In this document: positions 19,312 through 30,547 of the stretch, one piece after another
Position numbering within the stretch: position 1 is the stretch's first letter
Layout: each line of letters starts with the position of its first letter
Assembly (NCBI GenBank): GCA_006503475.1
Contig: RSEH01000345.1
Location: 1 to 40,154 of the forward strand
Source: Stentor roeselii
Taxonomy: Eukaryota; Ciliophora; Heterotrichea; Heterotrichida; Stentoridae
Length of the DNA stretch: 40,154 nt
Reading direction: 5' to 3'
The notes under the pieces: generated by a model
What the model was told of the DNA's origin: nothing
Database searches by the model: none
What the model saw: the letters and a program-made list of their open reading frames with translations, nothing else
Translations under genes and position numbers: made by a program

Positions 19312-22300
19312 ATGTTTTTAACCCTTGCAGCATTAACCCTTGCCCAAGGATTATTCAATGATATAAACCCCAAAGTTTATCAGCTCCCTCTAACAACATC
19401 CTGGCCGCGAACTTGGGTCAAAAGCCGATTCGAGTTAGATTCAAACTACCTGGATTCAGCCAAAACGATTTATTTTTATTTCAGAATCGAAAACTTAGAT
19501 ATTGATTTATCAGGTTTCTACTCTGGAATAAAAATGAATGAAGACTATTCATATAGTGATTGTTCATTAATCAAACTGGGGAAGTATGATAAGGACTGGA
19601 AAGCAACATGCGAGTATAAATTCAGTCAAAGCTTTTTAGTCTATGGGCCAATTGATTTTTTAGTAGCGAAGACACAGACAGGTACTGTTATTGTTCATGA
19701 ATCAACTGCTGGATTCTTTGCGATGTTGGAAGGGCCGGAACCAAGTTTTGACAATTCTTTAAGTGTTTCTTTTGAATATTATTGGGATAACCATTATGTA
19801 TCTAAAGAGGAATCATTGAACTTTAGATTCAGATTACCTGATAATAGCAGGATGCTTCCTGGGGATTATTTTGTTGTTACTCCTAGTTTCAGGTTTAGGG
19901 TAAAGGAAGCTGATTTTAATGTAACAATGGATCAGATGCTTGAATCATCAAAAGCTTTTGATGAGTTTTCTGTGAGTTTGGATTATGATATAGTTACTAA
20001 TGATAACAAAACTCAAAAAAAGGTAGCTAAGATTTATGTATATGGATGCAGTAGAGAGATTCCTGGGGCATCGGAAATTGGATTTACTTTAAGATATTTC
20101 TTTAATCCTAAAAGTGCGATTCCTGGTAACACGTTTGATTGGAAAATTGATATATTTAGATATGGAACAAATACCTTGATTGGGAGGCTGATTGGAAATG
20201 GACCAAGTGAAGATATTGTTCCAGGAAGAATTATTAATGTAAGTTGGTTGCCAAAAACATCAGAAGCATTCTATGAATCAGAAAATATTCCTGAAAATTT
20301 AGAAGTTTATCGAAGTTTGAAATTTACGATTGAGCACGATGTCCCTGCTTTTGGGAAAATAGTCGTTTATTATAAAAATGCAAGTGTTAATGATTATGAT
20401 TTAAAGACTGGGAAAAACCAAGTAAAAATGAATTATTCCTCTAACCAAATGGTATTTGTTTCTTCTAATTCGAGCTCAATTTTGAATTGTAAGATTGATT
20501 CAAAATCTCGAGTTATTATTACAATACAAAAAGATTTACCTGCATATTCTGAAATTACTTTAATAAACTATATTAAAGTAGAACCTGGATCATCCACGAT
20601 AGAAATTTCATTGAAATCAATGAACCAAAACAATGAGTTGATAGATGAATTAAAAGCAGACAAAAGCGTTTTTGTTACATCCAGTAATTATACAAAAATT
20701 ATCAGTGATGCACAAGTATGGATTGCAAGTGGTATAAATAATTCAAATGAGGTTAATCAAATCAGCTCTAATGGTTCTTACGGACTAGTTTTGACATTAA
20801 GTCTGCCAATTAACTTTAACATTTCTGATAGAATTGAAGTATTTCTACCTTTTTCTAACAAATTCTCATCTGTTCAAAATAATATCATTTTTCAAAATAA
20901 CTTATGGGGCTTAAGCTTTAGTGATGTACAAAATGAAGGATTCACAAACAATACTATTAATTATAATTCAAATCCATTAATAATTGTATCTAAAGAAGGC
21001 CAGATAAGTATTACTAATATTACGCAAGGAAATATCACCAATAACCTGATCATTTATATTGGAGCTGGTAGTTTTAATAAAAATTTGAACATAAAAACTC
21101 CACTTTTTTCACTATTTGAGCCATTAGAAGTAGTCATTAGAATTAGAAAGGATCTAGAAGTTTATTATGCTGCAACATTACTTTCATTTGTTAATAATGT
21201 CATTAGTCCAAAGATAGAATTTTTATGTAAAAATATTCCTATTGATGGAAACCCTGTTCGAATCAGCTATGCTATAGGATGGAATGGTCATAAACAAAAA
21301 ACTATAACTGTTTTTAAGTTTTCTTCAAGTGGTAAAAATATAAGTTTCCTTTATGATTCAGGCCTAGCTCCTGGAGATGAATATCCATCTTCAAATAAAT
21401 ATTTGAAAGTTGATTTGGATGGAAATCTTCGAATGGAGAATACCATTCAATCAAGTAACAAAAATTATTTATTATATATTCCAATCCTAAATGCTGCAGT
21501 ATATGACTCGATAAAATTATCATTGGAAATATATGCAATATTAAAATTTGGCCATTTGTCATTACTTTATAAAGGAGAAACTGAATCTGAGTATTTAATT
21601 AACAATGAACCTAATTTAAATAAAAATTATGATATAAATTCAACATTAGACGAATTAAGTACAAAAGTAATCTCACTATATGAAAAAAACGAAAATAGTT
21701 GGCAAACTTATTCCGCAATTCTTATTCTTCCAGCTGGTTTTATAACAAAAGATTTAAATTTTACAAACAATTCTCTTGAATCAGCGAATCAAAAATTTCC
21801 ATATAATGTGTATTTCAAAGAAACCCTTGGAAATTTTACTCAAGAATCCCCGGATTATACTCTTCAAATATATCATTCTTTGATAAAATTTAGATCAGAT
21901 GAATCCAAAAGTTATACCTTTGCTTTTGTGAATTCAGAAAACCTTAATAATAATTATTGCACTTGGTTCCAAGGGGATATCACTACCCAAGAGGGAAAAT
22001 TAACAATTAATGATTACAATCCTAAATCAGTCACAGATTATAATTATTATTCAAGAACATCTTTTGTAGAATTTTCTTTTTTCTCCTCGTCAAAAATTAT
22101 AAATGGTTCTGAAATAGCAATTGAACTTGATGGGTGGAGTGTAGAATCATCTAAAGATTTCATTATTTCAGTTGGTTCGAAACACATATCAGGAGAAATT
22201 CAAAATAAAATCTGGATATCAAAATCTATTAATTTTGATATAAAATCACATACAATAATTACAGCAACAATAAACAATGCTATAAAACCAGTTGAAGCTA

Positions 22301-25300
22301 TTTTAGAATTTAAAGGACTTTCAAGTATCAATATAACCATTAATTCAAATAAGTACTTATCGTGGAAAAGCTCAGATGATGATAATAAAACCAAGACCAA
22401 CTTTACCAATCTTCAAATATTCACTCAAAATGTTTCTAATTCAAAAATGTGGATTTTCCCAAATGTTCCAGAAGCTTCCTCAGTTTACTTCGGGTTAAAA
22501 TTCACTGCAGAAAATAATATCCTCTCAGGTACAACTGTGTTCATCAATGGTTACTTTGATGATAACTTCGAATTAAATAAAGATTTATTGTGCAGTCATA
22601 AATATACTTCAGCCCTTATCATTAATGGAAGTTTGATCATTGAACTAGAAGAAAATATCTCAATTGATCAAGATTTTGAAATAATTCTCCGTAATGCTTT
22701 CAATATACCCAAATCACGGAATGTTTCAAATCAAATTTATGTTAAAGTAATTGGAAATGATCTAAAATCGACAGTATTAATTGATGATAAATATTATAAG
22801 TCAATAAATAAATACAAAATAAATTCTTTACCAAAAAATCAAATTGATTCATTCAACTTTGAATCTGATTTTAAATATCCAGGCCATGCTTCCTGGTATT
22901 CTTTTAATATCAGTTTGAGTAATAATATTACTAATGAATTTTGGGTTAACTTTGATATTTGCGGAGATTTTAATGATATTCCAGGACCTATCTTTAATTT
23001 AGATGAATTAGAGAACTTGATTCAAGCAGAAGATCAGCATGGAAACAGGGTTTACTGTAAGATATTTTTTCGGATTGTTTCATGTTACAATAAATTCGAA
23101 GAATATCGGTTGAATATCTTTATTAAGCTCCTTCTTTACAATGGAAGGACTTCAGGATGGTTTAATGTTTATATTACTGACATAGATGGTAATTTTATTT
23201 ATCAGCCCAAGTATGCTGATATTAACCAAAAAGTTTACTTTGATAAAAATATTTTCAATAGGATTGATTTGGTTTCTGCAACTAGTAGTAAAGAAGGAAG
23301 AATTCAAACGATTGAACTCAAGGCTTTTATTGATATTCATGTACAACTAGGGGATATGTTTTATGTATTATTTCCAGAGCCATATAATTTAGAATTGTCT
23401 GAAGGACAGTCTATAGACTGTAATCTTACAAGTTACAATTCAGATGGCAGTATAAATAAATTAATTAAAGAAAAATCCTGTAAGATTGAAAGAAACATGG
23501 TGAAATTCCCAATTGAAAAAAAATTCAACTTTAATCCATCAATTTTGACTTCATTTAAGTTCTACAAACTCGAAACTCCTTCAACAGGTTTCGAAAGAAT
23601 TAATTGGAATTTCGAATCAAAATCTTCAGATTTTTCAAGTTATTGCTTTTCAGTGATTTTCCAAGATTCTCAGAAATATTTTTCTTCATCATTCTCTAAC
23701 CTTAATGCAGCTTTTGTTGAATTCAGTGAAATTCCTGGGTTAATAGAGCTGCAAGTGAATAATGGAAAAGATATTTCAATTATACCAGGAACAGTCTGTG
23801 GTCCATTTATTATTAAAGCTTATGATGGAAACATTTTTACTTTGAATATTGAAATTAACATTGATAATTACAAAGAAAAATTGATTTATCGGCATTTTAC
23901 ATTTAATAATGAAGGAAAATATTTTGTTGATTATCTTAGACCTAGTGCTCAGCTTTTTATTGGAGCGAATCAAGGTACACCAAGTGGACAGTACTATCTT
24001 ATTTGGAATATCAAAGAAACTGCAATTAAGGGTGAATCCCCGAAATATACTAAGCCAAGATATACAATCATAAATGTTTTATTTAATAAAACTCATAATA
24101 TCATCTTTAAAGAATACAAATACAATTACCATATTTACTTAAGTATCTCAATTGATTCATCATCTAAAGAAGTTTATGCTTATGATAACCTAAGAATCTA
24201 CTTCTTTGACGATAATTCAGATCTTATAATTTCTCCTGATTTTGTTGATCTAAATTCTACTATCAATGAAAAATTTATTCTAATAAGCTGCGATGATTGT
24301 ATTAATGTAAACTTCCCTATTGATATTAAATTAATAGGTAATAACATTAATTCTTTTAGCATTGAAAAAAAAATTGATATTTCCTATTATTATCCATCTT
24401 CTAACTCTAATGAATTTAAATTCGGAAAAACAAAAATAACCTCAACTGGAATCAGTCTTCAAATTATTACAGAAGGAAATACTATCCTAACATGGGCCTT
24501 AGCTGCTGATAAAGTTTCTGGTGATTATAACTTAACATATGAAAACCTCACAAAGGAAGACATTAATTCTGACTCTAATAATTTTGAAGTATTTGTTAAC
24601 TCCATCAAAAGGAAGTATGAAAAAATATTCTCTAAATATAAAAAATATGATGATCTCATGTACAACATGAATTTAAAAGGAAATTCTGTATTTATTAAGG
24701 GTCGTAGATTGATTAATGGAGAATATGAATATATTATTTCTGTAAATTGCTTAGTCCCAAAAACATACTACACAATAGTTATCTACTCTGATAATTTTTC
24801 AGGATCTCCAATTGAGCATCGATACTCATTTAGAACAGCTGATATGCCTCGCCATGTAAAGATCGAACTTATGTCATCATCTGATGATAAAAAAGTAATA
24901 ACAGATAAAATCGCAGTGACTTTAGGGTGGAACCAGAAATTCATAGCCTTAGAAATGTCAAAACAAAGTGAACTGAATTTATTTTCTGGGTATATTTATG
25001 CGAACCCCATTTCAACTCTTTCACCTTTTGAATTAATTAAAATCAGAAAACTCGAAAAAACTTTTAATGTATTTTTTAATGCTACTGAAATAACTTCAGA
25101 TGATTTTACTAATGCGAAAATATCTTCTTATAAATGGAATAATTCTAGTGGAATTATTTTATATCTAAGCCTTTTGTCTAATGTTAACGGTTCATTAAAA
25201 TGCATTATTCGAAAACAAAATAATAACTGGCTCTCAAAATATGAAATTCTTTGGCAAAAATTTTTATCCTTAAAGAAGATTTCTTTCTATTCTGAAAAAG

Positions 25301-25518
25301 TACGAAAAGGTGGTAATTTCTTTAACTTTGATTATAGCAAACTAAAATTAAAGCCTGCACGCTATACTATCAATTGTATTCTCTGTAATTTGTTTCCTGG
25401 GTATCCTGAGTGTTCTAAAGTAATTGGTACTAATTTTGAGTATAAAGGAAAAATAGAAACAATAAAAATAAGCTCTGGTATGAGATTTGCGCTTTTTTTT
25501 ATTTTCATTATATTATAG
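19312..25518 (+). CDS. Giant secreted surface protein, function unknown
   Basis: 2068 residues. The frame is open from 19270, but the only upstream start there is GTG. The ATG at 19312 begins a clean signal peptide (MFLTLAALTLAQG), so that start is chosen. The mature protein is rich in Asn, Ser, Tyr and Ile with dozens of Asn-x-Ser/Thr sites and no internal membrane helix. It looks like a chain of beta-sandwich modules. Short phrases recur loosely along it (SFEYYWDN, SVSLDYDIV, LSLPINFNISDRIEVFLPF, and LSNNITNEFWVNFDICG). The C-terminus ends MRFALFFIFIIL directly after a small Ser/Gly site (ISSG), the layout of a GPI-anchor signal. It ends in TAG. It has 24 or so Trp codons, all TGG. A cell-surface or secretory-granule role is inference. 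No family is recognised. Confidence 0.88.
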   Translation: MFLTLAALTLAQGLFNDINPKVYQLPLTTSWPRTWVKSRFELDSNYLDSAKTIYFYFRIENLDIDLSGFYSGIKMNEDYSYSDCSLIKLGKYDKDWKATCEYKFSQSFLVYGPIDFLVAKTQTGTVIVHESTAGFFAMLEGPEPSFDNSLSVSFEYYWDNHYVSKEESLNFRFRLPDNSRMLPGDYFVVTPSFRFRVKEADFNVTMDQMLESSKAFDEFSVSLDYDIVTNDNKTQKKVAKIYVYGCSREIPGASEIGFTLRYFFNPKSAIPGNTFDWKIDIFRYGTNTLIGRLIGNGPSEDIVPGRIINVSWLPKTSEAFYESENIPENLEVYRSLKFTIEHDVPAFGKIVVYYKNASVNDYDLKTGKNQVKMNYSSNQMVFVSSNSSSILNCKIDSKSRVIITIQKDLPAYSEITLINYIKVEPGSSTIEISLKSMNQNNELIDELKADKSVFVTSSNYTKIISDAQVWIASGINNSNEVNQISSNGSYGLVLTLSLPINFNISDRIEVFLPFSNKFSSVQNNIIFQNNLWGLSFSDVQNEGFTNNTINYNSNPLIIVSKEGQISITNITQGNITNNLIIYIGAGSFNKNLNIKTPLFSLFEPLEVVIRIRKDLEVYYAATLLSFVNNVISPKIEFLCKNIPIDGNPVRISYAIGWNGHKQKTITVFKFSSSGKNISFLYDSGLAPGDEYPSSNKYLKVDLDGNLRMENTIQSSNKNYLLYIPILNAAVYDSIKLSLEIYAILKFGHLSLLYKGETESEYLINNEPNLNKNYDINSTLDELSTKVISLYEKNENSWQTYSAILILPAGFITKDLNFTNNSLESANQKFPYNVYFKETLGNFTQESPDYTLQIYHSLIKFRSDESKSYTFAFVNSENLNNNYCTWFQGDITTQEGKLTINDYNPKSVTDYNYYSRTSFVEFSFFSSSKIINGSEIAIELDGWSVESSKDFIISVGSKHISGEIQNKIWISKSINFDIKSHTIITATINNAIKPVEAILEFKGLSSINITINSNKYLSWKSSDDDNKTKTNFTNLQIFTQNVSNSKMWIFPNVPEASSVYFGLKFTAENNILSGTTVFINGYFDDNFELNKDLLCSHKYTSALIINGSLIIELEENISIDQDFEIILRNAFNIPKSRNVSNQIYVKVIGNDLKSTVLIDDKYYKSINKYKINSLPKNQIDSFNFESDFKYPGHASWYSFNISLSNNITNEFWVNFDICGDFNDIPGPIFNLDELENLIQAEDQHGNRVYCKIFFRIVSCYNKFEEYRLNIFIKLLLYNGRTSGWFNVYITDIDGNFIYQPKYADINQKVYFDKNIFNRIDLVSATSSKEGRIQTIELKAFIDIHVQLGDMFYVLFPEPYNLELSEGQSIDCNLTSYNSDGSINKLIKEKSCKIERNMVKFPIEKKFNFNPSILTSFKFYKLETPSTGFERINWNFESKSSDFSSYCFSVIFQDSQKYFSSSFSNLNAAFVEFSEIPGLIELQVNNGKDISIIPGTVCGPFIIKAYDGNIFTLNIEINIDNYKEKLIYRHFTFNNEGKYFVDYLRPSAQLFIGANQGTPSGQYYLIWNIKETAIKGESPKYTKPRYTIINVLFNKTHNIIFKEYKYNYHIYLSISIDSSSKEVYAYDNLRIYFFDDNSDLIISPDFVDLNSTINEKFILISCDDCINVNFPIDIKLIGNNINSFSIEKKIDISYYYPSSNSNEFKFGKTKITSTGISLQIITEGNTILTWALAADKVSGDYNLTYENLTKEDINSDSNNFEVFVNSIKRKYEKIFSKYKKYDDLMYNMNLKGNSVFIKGRRLINGEYEYIISVNCLVPKTYYTIVIYSDNFSGSPIEHRYSFRTADMPRHVKIELMSSSDDKKVITDKIAVTLGWNQKFIALEMSKQSELNLFSGYIYANPISTLSPFELIKIRKLEKTFNVFFNATEITSDDFTNAKISSYKWNNSSGIILYLSLLSNVNGSLKCIIRKQNNNWLSKYEILWQKFLSLKKISFYSEKVRKGGNFFNFDYSKLKLKPARYTINCILCNLFPGYPECSKVIGTNFEYKGKIETIKISSGMRFALFFIFIIL

Positions 25519-25839
25519 TTAGATTAATACCTCTTAAAAGGTTAAAAATGATGATAATTTAAATAATTGACTCTAATAAAAAATTAATGTTAAAACAATT
25601 TCATAAAATAACTATTCTCAGAACAGATTATGATAAAATTTCAATAAAATGATGGTAAAAATATTGATTATATTGTTTTAATGATGCTTAATGCTACTGA
25701 AACACTAATGCGATTATTTCAAATCAATAGATATCTTTTATAAGTTCATCCATCTTAAAAATATATAATTATTAAACATGATCGAAACAGCGTTCTATTT
25801 TGAAATTTTTATATTCATAATTCCTAAATAACTTAATAT
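25519..25839. other. Short spacer between convergent genes
   Basis: About 320 bp of AT-rich sequence holding the 3' ends of two convergent genes. I see nothing else in it. Confidence 0.7.
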
Positions 25840-27909
25840 CTAAACTAAATATCTAAGAAGCTCACTTTTCAGTAATTTATGTTGATTGAGCCATTCTTCA
25901 CTATCTTCTGCACTTTTAAAAGCATTAATCTCAACTTTTTCGACTATACTCCAAACATGAATTCCATAAAAATTTCCTGCGGCAATGACTGATTTATCAT
26001 CTTCAGTAAAAAATACTTTTTCAATGCACTCTCGATGATCATCAAAGCTTGCATGCAGAATCATTTTAGCAATATCCCAAACAAGAACTTTTTTATCTAA
26101 ACCTCCAGAAACTGCATAATCTCCATTGTTAGAAAACTTTACTGAGTAAATATCAGAAGAATGACTTTCAAATGCAATTATCTGTTTATATTCTTTAACA
26201 CTCCACAATAAAATAATTCCCTTCTGATCTCCAGAAATAACTTTTTTTTCATCTCTCGAAATATCAACACAAAATACTGATACTTGATGTCCATTCAAAA
26301 AATTCCTAACTTTTTTCATTTTTAAATCCCAAATAATCAAGTTCTTCATAGTCCCCGTTGAACAACTGACCAAAAATGAAAAGTTTTCAGAAAAGCAAGT
26401 CTCTTGAACAATCCCAGAGTGTCCCTGAAGTACTATTTCATGATCATGATCATTAAAATTGTAAATAACGACATCGTTCAAGCATCCATAAGCAGCTAAT
26501 TTATTTTTGAATACTAAAGACCTCAGCGTGAAAGGCTTTAAATGCAAAAAATACTCATTTGGCTCTCCTGATAGTTTTGAGACTCCGATCCTTGAATCTC
26601 GGGAAGCAGAAAACAAAGACCCATCAAAAGTAGTGATTCCGTATATGTGCTCTTGATGGTGGGCTAATGTTTGAATTTTTGATTTTGAATCGAAACTCCA
26701 AATAATTATTGTCTCATCGAGTGATGCTGTGATCACGAGTTTGTTGTCGTATGTTACTGAAACTGATGATACTGGCTCAGTGTGCCCATTCAAGCATGCA
26801 TAGAGTTTACTCAACTGGATATCCCAAATCTTCGCTGAATGATCATCTGACCCCGTGACTATAAATTTTTCGTTTTTAAATAAAGCTATCGAGTTAATAT
26901 CAGAATCATGAATTTTTTTTGATTTAACTTTAACAAAAGGCTTAACATTCCAAATGTATAACTCTTCCCCAATACCTGAAAAGTAATTATTTTCCGAAGA
27001 AATTATACCACAGTAAACACTACTCGTTGTAATGATTTTTTCAACAAAGGTCTTAGATTTAATATCCCAAATAGTTATTTGTTTTTCACTACTTCCTGAA
27101 ATAATCAACTTACTATCAGGACTAAAAGCTAAACAAAGGACAGCTCCTGAATTCTGAGAGTAAAAAATCGAATTTTTCCATGATTTCGTATTCCAGACAA
27201 TCACAGACTTATCAAACGAGCCACTTGCTATTAATAAAGAATTTCGACTAACAGCCAAACAATCGACTGAAGCTTTATGTTTAGTAAGACACATGATTTG
27301 ATTTCGATTTGCTAAATCCCAAACTCGAACAGAGCTATCATCACAACCCGAGACAAGATTCTCTCCTTCATTAAAAATCGCGACACAGTTAAACCCTCCA
27401 TTATGACTTGAAAGAAACTTGCTTTGTTGAAGTAATCTGACCTTACCAGGATCAACTTCAACTCTGATCAAATTTTTCGAGTAAGTTTTTTTTACTGTTG
27501 AAAGAAGCTTCTCGATTTTAAATTCATTCAAAATTATCTCTGAATCATTCACGTCTTTTACGCCTTTTGTGGAAGATCTCTTGAGTTTGCTTTGACGTAG
27601 AAGTGACACGTATATTGGAATTAAATTGTCGATTTTTTGTATCGTGTTGTTGGATTCAGATTCAATTTTCTTGATAACTTGAGCTGTTTTGGAAAATATT
27701 TCTTTCTTTAGAGTTTCTAATCTTTGGATTATTGTTTTGAGATCTAGATCTAGGATATTTCTCTGGAATTTTGTCATTTTTAAATGAAGTTTCTTGTAGT
27801 TGTGATCTCCTGGCTTTTGTAAGTGCTCACCCATGTGCTTTAAGCAGATGTTGATGTCTGAACAACTGCAGTTATACCACGGGTCGTCTGAACAATCTTT
27901 ACAATTCAT
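25840..27909 (-). CDS. B-box-like zinc finger, coiled coil and 12 WD40 repeats
   Basis: 689 residues. The N-terminus holds a compact Cys/His cluster: C3, C6, C14, C16, C22, H25, H29, with His36 further on. This spacing is close to a B-box zinc finger. Residues about 45-125 are helical and charged, likely a coiled coil. From about 165 to the end I count 12 WD40 blades, many ending in W-D or close variants (VRVWDL, VIVWNT, ITIWDI, LYIWNV, AKIWDI, IIIWSF, LIIWDL, ILLWSV, VLVWDI, IHVWSI). Two central blades are weak (KIGVS-type and VIYNF). Twelve blades would fold as two propellers. The protein is probably a soluble scaffold. The B-box plus coil plus propeller order recalls TRIM-like proteins, but there is no RING. 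The partner is unknown. Confidence 0.88.
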   Translation of the reverse strand: MNCKDCSDDPWYNCSCSDINICLKHMGEHLQKPGDHNYKKLHLKMTKFQRNILDLDLKTIIQRLETLKKEIFSKTAQVIKKIESESNNTIQKIDNLIPIYVSLLRQSKLKRSSTKGVKDVNDSEIILNEFKIEKLLSTVKKTYSKNLIRVEVDPGKVRLLQQSKFLSSHNGGFNCVAIFNEGENLVSGCDDSSVRVWDLANRNQIMCLTKHKASVDCLAVSRNSLLIASGSFDKSVIVWNTKSWKNSIFYSQNSGAVLCLAFSPDSKLIISGSSEKQITIWDIKSKTFVEKIITTSSVYCGIISSENNYFSGIGEELYIWNVKPFVKVKSKKIHDSDINSIALFKNEKFIVTGSDDHSAKIWDIQLSKLYACLNGHTEPVSSVSVTYDNKLVITASLDETIIIWSFDSKSKIQTLAHHQEHIYGITTFDGSLFSASRDSRIGVSKLSGEPNEYFLHLKPFTLRSLVFKNKLAAYGCLNDVVIYNFNDHDHEIVLQGHSGIVQETCFSENFSFLVSCSTGTMKNLIIWDLKMKKVRNFLNGHQVSVFCVDISRDEKKVISGDQKGIILLWSVKEYKQIIAFESHSSDIYSVKFSNNGDYAVSGGLDKKVLVWDIAKMILHASFDDHRECIEKVFFTEDDKSVIAAGNFYGIHVWSIVEKVEINAFKSAEDSEEWLNQHKLLKSELLRYLV

Positions 27910-30547
27910 TTATAGACACTTTGAAAATGGAATGAAGAGATGAATGAATTTAGGGATACTAACACCCACTGGCTATCTCTTTAGATATAAAATTGTTTCA
28001 TGTAAAATTAGCTAAAACTATGTATATAGACGGTGGTATTCAAGTGTGACATTAAATTTTAATATCAGCCAGATTCAAACAAACTCAATTTTTTAAGCAG
28101 CTTTTTTTCAATAGTAGCATCTAATTATTGTAAGGATCCATAAATAATCACTAACAATGAATTATAATGGTTTCAAAGACAAAACTACAAGTAATCATCA
28201 AGGCCTCTTGATTTGAAATAAAACTTTTTTTGAATATTCAACAATTTATGAGAGTGTAATAAATAGAATTATTAGAATCGAGCGAAAATTTATAATACTT
28301 ACTTGAATTGATCTCTATAGAAATAGTCTTAAAAAGTAAAGTTATTGAAAATTTATTTGTTTAATAACTTAAGGTTCTAAAAAAAATCGAGTAGCGTTGA
28401 AGAGAAGGCAATTTTCTACTGTTTCGTGAAGAGTAATTTATAAATTTGAATCTCATTAAGCAATATTGTTTACATCATTCACCTCTACCTAGAAATAATT
28501 GTATTAAGGAGAGTAAACCTTTAAATAATCTCTTCAAAAATTAAACAAGAATTCAAGTCAACTTTTCCTTTCATCCGAGTAATCAACTTGAATTCAGGCC
28601 ATAAATTCATGAGTAATAAAATCATCTAGTTTAATATGAAAACAATTTCTGAGTGAGTAATTAGTTATCCTTAAAAGAGTTGAAGCTCATGCTGGTATAA
28701 AAGTTGATCAAAGGAACTATTGAGATAACGTTACTAGTGAATAGATCGATTTCAATGATGCTGTTATCACAAAGGCCAAGCTGAAACTATGAAGATACAA
28801 GAATGAAAAATAGACTGATCTGGAATGATAGCCTCTCCTACTCCTTAGCATTAGTCTTAAATCTACTGAAAAAAGAAAGGCTGGAATCACATTTTTTTTT
28901 TCAAATTAAAATCTAACGGTATAATTAAACGTTTGCTATGAAAAATTATTTTTTCCTGACTAGAATTTCAAACAAGAAAACAAATTCAGAGCGACTCTTC
29001 AGTAAAACGAAAAATTGCCGATAACAGACATTTAAATTATTTCTAACGGCTGAATAACGAATCCCATCCAAAAAGTAAGAAAAATCCGATAAGAACTTCG
29101 TTAAAAACCTTCCTAAATCAGGTGAAAATCTGGCAATTGTTTGATACAAAAGACAATCAAAAAGAAAAATCAAAAATCAAAAAAAAATAGAGTATAAGGT
29201 CGAGAAGAGATAAAAAGGCATTGAGTAGAACCTGATAATCTGAAAAAGGAATAGAAATGCATTTTTGGCAAAAAAAGATTGAAAAATTAGAAAATCATTC
29301 AATAAAATTGTTCAATAAAATAAGAGGTAAAGGAAATCATAAAAAAACATTACAAATAATACAAATGCGATTCAAGTTTATATCATTAATGAGTTTTTTT
29401 TTAGAGATGAGCTTTTCAGAAGAGTTTTTATTAGTTTATGAAGAGATAAATATTCTTTAAAATCCTAGGAATAAGCATATTCAAATAGAAGAAGATAAGT
29501 ATCCAGAAGCGAGAAATAATTCTATATTCGCATTTAAAGACATCTTAATCTACTTGAAAAATAAAATTACCCTCCAAGATTGGCTTTGGGTGGAAAATTC
29601 TTATTCAATTATAAAATCAATGAAGAACTATTTTAGAATGAAATAGGGTTAATTGATCAACAGGATCGATATTTTCTCAGACAAAAATTATGAAAAACAT
29701 TGAGCATATTGATAATTCCCTGTACTAAAGACATTCCTGCCATGACAAGACACTCCATTTAATAGAAGAGTTCATTCAAATACAAAGAATATCGAAATGA
29801 ATATAAGGAGATCAAGATATTTTGGGTTATTGTCTTACACAGTTACAAATCTTGTAAATTTGCATTGCAAGGGTTGCTTGTCAGGTGCAGGGTTAAATGG
29901 AAGAGGTGAAAAAGTATATATTATATACTCGCACATACTATATGCTAAAGATTTCAAGGAGGTCTGTATGATATTCAAAAATTCCTATACAGAAAAGCTT
30001 GATTTTTAATGTGATCTATTTTATTTCTAAGCCTATTATTGTTTTATCAAACAAAATAAATAACAAAAAATCAAATGTTCTCATATTTATAAAAAATTTA
30101 GAAAATCCCTTGAATATTGAAGCTAGATGAAAAAATATGAGCTTTGGATCAATATTAAAAATTGATCTTCGATTTAAATATTTCTGCATTTAGTGTGCAA
30201 CTTTCTTTAATTGAAGATAAAGTATTTTTTGGCAGATTTAATATAAAGGCCAGACGAAGAAGATTCTTTCATCAAGATTATAGCTAAAAAATCTTAAGTA
30301 TTCACAAATTCCTCTTAAATATAATTTATACTAAATAGATGAAAAAATATCAGCGATAGAAAATTAGTTCATTCTATTATTATAAATGAATTCTTATAAA
30401 ACTCCAAGAAAATCAAACTACCACTTAAACATAACTAAACTCTTTCATTCAAAGTCATTCATTAAAAAACCCAAAAATCCATAACCTAACAAAATCCTTC
30501 CATTAAAATCCCATGATTTTCAGAATTAATTCAAATCCTTTAAAAAA
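27910..30547. other. Long divergent spacer with gene relic
   Basis: 2.6 kb between divergent genes. 27910-28540 is AT-rich with nothing recognised. 28560-28910 has genic-level GC in places and an interrupted forward frame containing VILKRVEAHAGIKVDQRNYW. 28963-30009 holds a better one (separate entry). 30010-30547 is AT-rich and should contain the promoter of the next gene. Confidence 0.6.
28963..30009 (+). pseudogene. Long interrupted reading frame, probable gene or transposon relic
   Basis: Two stop-free blocks, 29257-29457 (67 codons) and 29746-30006 (87 codons), are in the same frame. The sequence joining them is in that frame too, with 61 further stop-free codons (29461-29643, including KITLQDWLWVENSYSIIKS). 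From 29239 to 30006 there are 7 stops in 256 codons: TAA 29458, 29650, 29713; TAG 29644; TGA 29701, 29710, 29743. About 20 are expected. Upstream the same frame from 28963 to 29238 has only TAA 29044, TAG 29188, TGA 29233 and TAA 29236. No frameshift or tiny intron explains the stops. The last block includes LVNLHCKGCLSGAGLNGRGE. I recognise no family. A minus-strand frame at 28946-29173 is treated as a shadow. Confidence 0.45.

Noticed and set aside
28946-29173. 75-codon minus-strand frame
   Set aside because: It overlaps the longer interrupted forward frame, has low-complexity hydrophobic content and no context.
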